A DNA stretch of 64,000 nt, taken from contig OY856411.1 of the NCBI GenBank assembly GCA_963693085.1, positions 70,528,501-70,592,500 of the forward strand, in the 5' to 3' direction. This document shows positions 57,573 through 64,000 of the stretch, in pieces. The notes below the pieces were generated by a model that saw only the letters and a program-made list of their open reading frames with translations, was not told where the DNA came from and ran no database searches. A program made the position numbers and the translations under genes. Source of the stretch: Alisma plantago-aquatica. Lineage: Eukaryota > Streptophyta > Magnoliopsida > Alismatales > Alismataceae. Each line of letters starts with the position of its first letter. Position 1 is the stretch's first letter.

Positions 57573-57585
57573 GCTCTTGATACCA

Positions 57586-57781
57586 TATAGAGAAACTGAG
57601 AATGGTTTATTGAGTGAGTAAAATAGTGTACAATGCAGTCTCTTATATAACAGAAGAGAATAAAGACTAAAGAAGAGGTGAGCAATATCGGACTAAATTA
57701 CAAAAGTGAAAAGCATAAGTGAGGCACATGTGATGCACATGACACTCAACAAAACATAACAGAACACAACATATCTCTATA
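57586..57781 (-). repeat. copia 5' LTR (196 bp)
   Basis: Partner of 52290-52485, next to the diverged primer site. Confidence 0.9.
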
Positions 57782-58147
57782 TTAATGTAATGTATTTTCT
57801 TGAATTTCTTATATTAATGTGGCTATCTAAATGTTTATGTGTAAATGTTGAGGCTTGGGTTTTGTGGCAAATTAAATATCTGGTGAGGGATATAATGATC
57901 TAAGAGCCTCCTAATTGTATGGAATAAGTGTTGCTGCTGGATTGCCTCAGATTGATCAATCCAGACTCATACTATGAGGATGATGATGCTTGGATTTATT
58001 GACAATGCTCAATATAAGTTGGATGTCATTATAAAATTATGAGGCTATTACATATCATACTGCATTATATACCAATGTTAGCACATCGATGTCATATCAT
58101 GCGAAAATCTCGTGAGTCAAAGTAGTAACGCCTGCTTACAGTCTAGG
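57782..58147. other. duplicated 3' flank of the helicase, part 2, then unassigned
   Basis: 57815-57935 matches 12432-12553 (GTGGCTATCTAAATG.. to ..CTCCTAATTGTA). In the first copy this homology stops exactly where the gypsy LTR begins (12555). The stretch 57936-58147 has no counterpart visible in the window. Confidence 0.7.
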
Positions 58148-58472
58148 GACACTAGATGTAGAAGCTTTACTATGGCAGAAAATGGCACATATTACCATTG
58201 TGGATTTGTGATGCAGTGATGAAACCCTGATCATAATAGCTCTGATCAAGACTCAAAACATATTCTATAGATCCAGAGAAAAACTAGTGTAACCAGATCA
58301 AAAGAGGGCTGATTTTTTCCTGCATGAAGGTCACCATCGATCTTAACTGCAGTTTATGAAGCTTGAAAAGCACAAAACTTCTCTGCCCCTTAGTGTTTCG
58401 ACAACTTTCTGCCTTCTCGTTAACTTGAACGGGCACGATGTCAGAAACAGCTCCTCACAATAATGGATAGGT
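58148..58472 (+). pseudogene. third helicase fragment (HA2/OB region), ends at a splice-donor-like site
   Basis: Diverged match to about 10560-10920 of the intact gene. Recognisable blocks include GATGCAGTGATGAAA (58207), CAGTTTATGAAGCTT (58351) and CTCACAATAATGGATAG (58451-58469). A deletion removes part of the region between the first two. Similarity stops inside the MDR codons at AG|GTAAGC (about 58470), which reads like an exon end with a donor site. The intact gene simply continues coding there. Stops throughout. Confidence 0.7.
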
Positions 58473-60311
58473 AAGCATTTTGCCAGTTTATTTTGTGCTA
58501 TGTTCAGTTTGGCAATTTCATTATAAGGACTATCTAGCCATGAAAAATGTCAATGTTATCTCCAAGTGAACATCTGGTTTCAATCTTTTTGTTAGGCATA
58601 AAAAATACTGAATTCAAATAAGCTTGTGTAGTGAAAAATGCTTTGCCCTTTATTAGTGTTATAATAAAATTATGCCGCTTAAACATAAGGCTCATTGTAG
58701 ACTTTCCAATAAGGAGTCAAAATTGCTAAGATGACTCTTCAAAGTAATAATTTGCATCCATACTACCTACATTCTCATATTCTTGTCTTCTATGGCTCAA
58801 CAGAATCTGTTAATGGGACCAAGTGACATGCTCATTCCATTGGTCAATTTATATACTTTCATGGTTATATTTTCACTCATCAAAGATGATATTACTTAAA
58901 AATCTAATCTAGATGATCAAAAGTTAGGGAATTAACAAGAAGTGTTTTGTTCGTTGGACCAATTCAAGTTCAACCCCAACTTGAAATTTTCTGATCAGTA
59001 TCCATTGTTTCGTCCAAGACATTGGAGATTACTAACTACTGAGAGTGGCCCTTCCCTTCGATTTAAAATAACACTGTTACTTCAACACTCAGATATAATA
59101 TTCGAATACGTCAATACTTAACAATCAAGTATTTGGGTTTAAAATGGCATGTGGGATATGTTTGAGATTTCGTACTCTAGCCTTCCCTGATGGGCGGCTC
59201 TTTCTCCCCAACCAGAACCCCCCTCTGCCATATGTTGTTTTTGACTCCTTGCCCTCCCACCCACTGTATGCATCACCACTCTCCCTGTTGTCACTTCCTT
59301 CTGTCTTCTGCATTGTTCATTTCTGTCCCTTGTACCATATTTTTGCCATCCCCTGTTGCCATCCCTCTTGTTCTCCTGGACCCTGCCCTGCCTCCCCTCC
59401 CCTCCCCTCACCTCCCCTCCGTCAGAAGCCAGTGGGGCTGTGCTCACCACTAGCTATTGGGAGATCACCTAAGGTAGCAATTATTTGCTCAGCCCTCTGG
59501 CTGCTGGCATGGAAGAGGAGGCATGAGGAGAGAAAGGGGGCAATGGCTAGAATGGGTTTAGGCGATGGTGGCTGGGTGGTGTATGCGGGAGAGGCTCTAG
59601 GCTGGAAAGGAAGAACAAATCTGTTGCAGTAATGGTAGAGTAGCTATTCGCAATCATCATCTAAGCCTCATTTCTAACCATGTTGAGGTTGGCCACATGG
59701 TGTCAGTATAGTTATTTCAACAAAAAAATGGTCCATATGATATAATCAAGCCAAACACTAGGTTCAACCATATTTTACAAATAATCTTGAAATGGTGCTA
59801 CATACCGAGGTAAAGGTTATGGTTTTAGGAAACAAACCTTTCAATATATTTTATCCTTGTGGAGGTCTTACATTGTTGTCCTAATATTTTATTGTTACAT
59901 AAACATTTTATCTTGAGGATGGGGTGATGAACGAGGATGCCTTCAGGAGATTCAATGTATTTGTTTATTTATTTGAATTAACAACACTATTTGATTTCAC
60001 AAAAACTATAAACAGGCGTTAAGATGATATATGAATATCCCGTTACACATGCACTAAAAGCATTATGAATACATAACATATTGTAAGAATGTGCGATCCA
60101 AAGTAGTTTTCCCCCAAGCAGATATAGTGGTATAGATATCAATCTAGACTAGTTTTCTTGGGGTTCCTATAAATGAGAATTCGATTAAAGTCCACATTCC
60201 ACATGAATCCAACTTTTGATAAATTCTCATTTTAATGAAGTTTAGGGCCAAACTGAAAAAATATGGAGTAACTTACATCCGGGAAACTCTGAATCCAAAG
60301 GTGTTTTGGCA
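58473..60311. other. intergenic, no gene recognised
   Basis: The first part may be the intron expected after the donor-like site, but no following exon was found. A C-rich stretch of repeated CCTCCCCT lies at 59380-59420. Frames of 60-160 codons around 59125-59632 are low-complexity or lack any domain. Confidence 0.5.
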
Positions 60312-60811
60312 CCATGGTTTAAAATTTCAGTTACGACCGGTACCAGACATTAAAATGGACAATCCAAATAGCCAAAATTTCCGAATTTTTAATTGTATTA
60401 AAAATTTTTGAAAAATTCTTAAAAAGCCTAAATAAATTTGGGAGGGCCCCTGAGTTAATTTAATCCAAAATATAAGATCTAACATGTTATTGCATAAGAA
60501 TATATGCATGTATACATTGCATCATTGAAATCCTGATCGAAACAGTTGTGTATTTTCACTAAAAAAATGTAGGAGCCCCCACCCTATACCGACACATGAT
60601 ATTATTGCATTATTAGGTGTATTTATGCGTGTAGATCATCATGGTAAAATTTATGACTTAATTACTTTATTTGGTCATCGAAATCGTCAAGATTTGCGTC
60701 GAAATCTTGTGTAGAAATAAGCGGAAATATCGAAAATTTCGGTCGAAATTTCTGTAGATTTCTGTTTTTGAACCATCGGAAATGGCATCGAAATCGACAT
60801 TTTAAACATGG
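60312..60811. mobile_element. 500-bp MITE, hAT-like
   Basis: The ends are inverted: CCATGGTTTAAAATTTC on the left, and CCATGTTTAAAATGTC as the complement of the right end. They are flanked by the direct repeat TTTGGCA (60305-60311 and 60812-60818). No coding capacity. The right half repeats a GTCGAAATTT-type motif in both orientations. A 7-8 bp duplication suits hAT-derived MITEs. Confidence 0.65.
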
Positions 60812-61607
60812 TTTGGCAAAACTTTTGGGCTTCTTATTTCCCAATCAAAAAAGTGTGTCAATCCTTTCAGATTTCAGTTTCCCATCCGATTCTGATCCAA
60901 GTTATCTAAATATTGACTTGTTCCTTTTAGTTCCATACACAAATGCAGATCGAACTATTGGATTCACATCTATTCTCACCCCAACTTCTCTATGTAAGGA
61001 TGGCCACTTAAAGTTACGATCAGATTTCAACTGTTTAAAGCAGCGTAGTAGTAAATGGTATATGTTCTTCTTTTGAAAAAGGAAAATAATGTATATTCTA
61101 CCACCCTTGTTTTGACTGAATCAAACACACATACACGAACAAAACCTCTTATTACAGCCCCACCCCACAAAAGTTATCCCAGTTTCCGCCTTGATTTACC
61201 ACCCTCCCGGGCATTCGGCCTCCGCCACGGGCGGGGGGTGGGAGATCTTTCTCTCTTAATCCCATAAAGATATACATTTGATTAACCATATACTTAAGAC
61301 TCTTTGTTGGGTTCTCTTTTATTCTTTAATAAAAATAAAGAACACATATTATATTAGATTTGAAATCCCAGTGTGTATGAACTCCCATTCACGATAAATT
61401 GGTTTTAGCTTTATAATATTAGTATCATCATTTAAAAATTTCACAAAGGCATTCTAAATTATGTGAAGTGGTTCCCATAAGAATTAATATCAAAAAAAAG
61501 TATATCGACTTAATGATATGCTAGCAGATTTTAAACCAGTCTAGTGCACTTGTTTGTTTCAACTAAGATATATTCACATACAATTAACCATTTTAATCAT
61601 ATTTATG
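60812..61607. other. intergenic, no gene recognised
   Basis: AT-rich. It contains one copy of a dispersed GC-rich motif (CTCCCGGGC..TCGGCCTCCG, 61203-61266) that recurs at 62496-62556. Confidence 0.5.
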
Positions 61608-61816
61608 TGCCCGCAAGGGTGTAGCTCACTGGTGATCAGACTGTGGCCACAGGCAGAGGTCTCAGGTTCGAATCCCAATGGGGATGAATAAATTGGGATT
61701 TATGTCTGACATGGTTTGCGCTGGAACTGATGGGTTGCACACTTTGTTTACCATACTTCTATGTCGGGCCTCCACAAGTTAGGGTTGGGGAGAAGAAGTC
61801 TCCTTGATGACTCTTT
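61608..61816 (+). mobile_element. tRNA-derived SINE
   Basis: A Pol III box A-like TAGCTCACTGG (61622-61632) and a perfect box B GGTTCGAATCC (61665-61675) are spaced as in a tRNA. About 140 bp of unrelated body ending in a T run follows. Flanking direct repeats TTTTAATCATATT (61591-61603 and 61817-61829), extending imperfectly to 17 bp, mark retroposition by an LTR-independent route. Confidence 0.8.
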
Positions 61817-63042
61817 TTTTAATCATATTATTGTAGAGGAATCAATATCTAAACTGAATACGCTAAGTTAGTTCAAATTCATTTAGACAAGCATGTTTTC
61901 ATTAGTATACAATATTTTGAAGAGTATGGCTACTTTACCTAAAATGTTACATTCTCTTATCATTATTACAATATATATATATATGATCCCTTTTTTTGTC
62001 GACTTTTTTTCTAATAGTTGACCAAACTTCATCAAAGGAGGAAGAAGGGGAAGAAGTGGAAGCAACAAGAAGTACGGAGAAATCAAAGAGGAAGAGGGGA
62101 TGGTGGAAGAAGAAGTGGGAGGTGCAGGCACAAAGAAGGGCGGAGAATGGAGGAGGAATATGGAGCATACATGTAGAACATCGAGGGCTACTCCTCTTGG
62201 CTCAGGGTGTGTCAGGAGATAGCGAGGAAGGTTGGAGGGTTTAGTGGAACCCTGTTGCAAGTAAAGAAGGTTGTGAAAAAAAAGTGAAACAAAAGTACAA
62301 AATTGTATAAAACGGAAAAAAAATGTATTGAACGCGTTTAAAACACAATACCTAAATTAAAAGAGTTTAAAATGTATTATTTGTTTTGGAGTTTAAAACA
62401 ACCGTCATATACGGAAGGTGAATAATACGCGTTTTAAACGTAATTTTTTGAAACAAAATAGAGTATATTGTGACTACACACACACACATACACACTCCCG
62501 GACGTCCGGCCTCCGTCACAGGCATGGGAGAGGGCCTCTCTTAATCCCATATATACATATACACATATATATTATGTATATATACACACACACGCACACG
62601 CTCACACGCATGCGCACACACCCACCCACCTGCCCACCCACACACACACACACGCGCACGCACACGCACACACACACACACACACATATGACAACGATCC
62701 AGTGAGAAACATATCTTTATGAGAGCATGTGAGACATTTGAATAACTCTATACATAAATCAATTTTTCATAATCCAACCGTATAGATTACAAATATACCT
62801 TAATATTTACCTTCCTACAAAATTTCATCACCATCCAATTTGTAGATCATTTGTAACAACAAAATACTTTTCGACGCTCTATATTGAATTTCAGGGTGAC
62901 CGTTGGATGTAAAAAGTATATATTGTAAATATGGACATGTAAACAATGTCAGGTTGCAATGATTTTTTGTGAGAAGGTAAATGAAATGATGCTTTTTCCA
63001 TCTATACGGTTGGATTTTTAGAAATAACTTCCAATTTGTAGT
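61817..63042. other. intergenic with microsatellites
   Basis: No gene recognised. It contains short (TA)n near 61970, a pair of AACGCGTTTAAAAC-like blocks in opposite orientation (62331-62352, 62425-62445), and the (CA)n tract listed separately. Confidence 0.5.
62550..62690. repeat. compound (TA)n/(CA)n microsatellite
   Basis: A TA/TATG run is followed by about 110 bp of CA repeats with CG and CCCA interruptions. Confidence 0.9.
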
Positions 63043-63225
63043 TGTTGAGAATAAGATTATATTGAATGCAATTGGATGAATACAAGACTGGACACCCTCT
63101 CCTTTATATAGGGGAGGGGAGACGCCCTAAGACTTAGAACGCAAGTAATCTAAACGGGCTGAGATACAAAATCCCACTAACTAATGAACCTATTAACTAA
63201 ATAGGCTAGTATAGACTCTCTAACA
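63043..63225 (-). repeat. copia-type 3' LTR (183 bp)
   Basis: Plus-strand ends are TGTTGAGAA and CTCTAACA, with a TATA-like TTTATATAGG near 63101. The adjoining CTCCCCCTCAAGCTGG (63226-63241) is the polypurine tract of a minus-strand copia, next to the usual APA-stop-GGV protein end read on the minus strand. Confidence 0.7.
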
Positions 63226-64000
63226 CTCCCCCTCAAGCTGGAGCATGGGTGAGACACATGTCCAAAGCTTAGAGGTTACAAGACCCAATAAAATGATAAA
63301 AGAAATGATAAATGAAAGGTAAAAGATAAATATCACTCCCCATACAAAAATTGATACTCCCCCTTAATTAATACTCCCCCTGAACCATGTGGGGACAATG
63401 CCTCTCTTCTTTGAAATTGTATTCTGTAGGCTGGAGATCCTTGAGCTTTGAAGAAGGTCTTTTGAGTGCATCTGGAATGAAGAGCATCTGAAGAATGGAA
63501 CCTGATACTACAACAATAATTTGCCACTTAGAGCAGACGATCCTCAACACCATCACTACGTCATCTTCGTTGGATTACGTACTTAACACGGCACGAACGT
63601 GGATGCCCAATGTCAATGTAGTAGTAGCGGAATCTTCAAATTGTCTGAGAAGACTTGCATAACGTGGCACGAACACGAACGGACAATGTGTTGATGATAT
63701 GATGTTGGTACCATAGGGCTTGATGGGAAAGGAGATCTTTAATCAAGGAAAGTCCCAAGTAGATCAGCAATAGGTGATGTCAAAATAGCATATGCGGCTC
63801 AGAGAAAGCGTGATGAAGCAGCTCAGTGAAGATAAACTAGATGAATCAACCTTGCAGAAGTAGATTGGCAGGCTTGCTGAGCTTTTGAAAATCTGAAGAA
63901 GTACCCATCTGTCTCATGTGAATGTAGCTAAAGTACACCATCAACACCTGACGTACATAATACAGAATGGAAAGTGGATAGCTCAGTGTTGATGCTGAAT
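63226..64000 (-). mobile_element. internal region of a copia-like element, degraded, running off the window
   Basis: Only the very end of the polyprotein (LDMCLTHAPA, stop, about 63228-63265) is recognisable. Further right, several CTCCCCCT purine tracts on the minus strand (63333, 63355, 63374) and a diverged repeated GTGGCACGAAC unit (63581, 63665) occur, but no clear pol domains. It may be a non-autonomous derivative. Confidence 0.45.

Larger units (their letters stand above)
52290..57781 (-). mobile_element. Ty1/copia retrotransposon (5.5 kb)
   Basis: Minus-strand element with two 196-bp LTRs (52290-52485, 57586-57781), a diverged primer site (57573-57585, TGGTATCAAGAGC on the minus strand), gag near 56960-56040, pol to 52493, and a polypurine tract (52486-52497). 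It is inserted in the 3' flank of the helicase pseudogene. No clear target duplication is visible. The LTR pair differs at roughly a dozen positions by eye. Confidence 0.92.

Noticed and set aside
57177..57590. Gly/Arg-rich frames in the G-rich tract
   Set aside because: Low-complexity translation of G runs in a retroelement leader; no start context or domain.
59139..59632. 103- and 162-codon overlapping frames in intergenic DNA
   Set aside because: Opposite-strand overlaps in a C-rich region, no domain, no sign of conservation visible from one sequence.
61608..61690. Possible tRNA gene
   Set aside because: Box A and box B are present but no acceptor stem closes and the unit continues into a T-ended body with target duplications, so it is a SINE.
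62575..62690. CRISPR-like regular repeats
   Set aside because: Simple CA microsatellite; no spacer structure.

Overview
This window looks like a repeat-rich segment of a flowering-plant nuclear genome. The evidence is one plant-type DEAH-box splicing helicase gene, many Ty1/copia and Ty3/gypsy LTR retrotransposons with plant-style primer sites (initiator tRNA-Met and tRNA-Asp), a CACTA (En/Spm-like) transposon, a tRNA-derived SINE and MITE-like elements. I cannot name the species. No rRNA, functional tRNA, CRISPR or bacterial signals are present.

Layout. 1-2146: 3' end of a CACTA transposon with a decayed Ulp1-like protease gene and a palindromic subterminal block. 2147-4951: fragment of a minus-strand copia element (gag and a 1.57-kb LTR) into which the CACTA end abuts. 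5490-7150: a foldback element with inverted arms of about 270 bp. 8017-11316: the only intact host gene, an intronless 1099-codon PRP22/DHX8-type (plant DEAH5-like) pre-mRNA splicing helicase. 12555-18740: a minus-strand Del/Tekay-type gypsy element that interrupts the 3' flank of the helicase. 18742-20168: LTR-like sequence.

20169-57935 is a second, dead copy of the helicase plus 1.2 kb of its 3' flank. It is split into four pieces by LTR elements. A chromodomain gypsy element lies at 20960-32112 (target duplication GAATG); it carries an internal non-autonomous DNA element and is fused to a copia element. A minus-strand copia element lies at 33980-50525 (target duplication TTGAC). Inside that sits an 11.7-kb Athila/Tat-like element at 37364-49047 (target duplication GCAGG). 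Another minus-strand copia element lies at 52290-57781. At 58148-58472 there is a third, shorter helicase fragment that ends at a splice-donor-like sequence. The rest holds a MITE (60312-60811), a SINE (61608-61816), microsatellites and the LTR end of one more copia element (63043-64000).

The most unusual item is the Athila/Tat-like element. Its inner region has a gag, no recognisable pol, a long ATHILA ORF-1-like frame and, next to it on the same strand, a frame ending in a Ulp1-type (C48) cysteine protease domain. The CACTA element at the left edge also carries a Ulp1-type domain, so two unrelated transposon classes in one window each carry a SUMO-protease-like fold. Domain calls were made by eye from translated sequence and motif recognition, and no database search was run.
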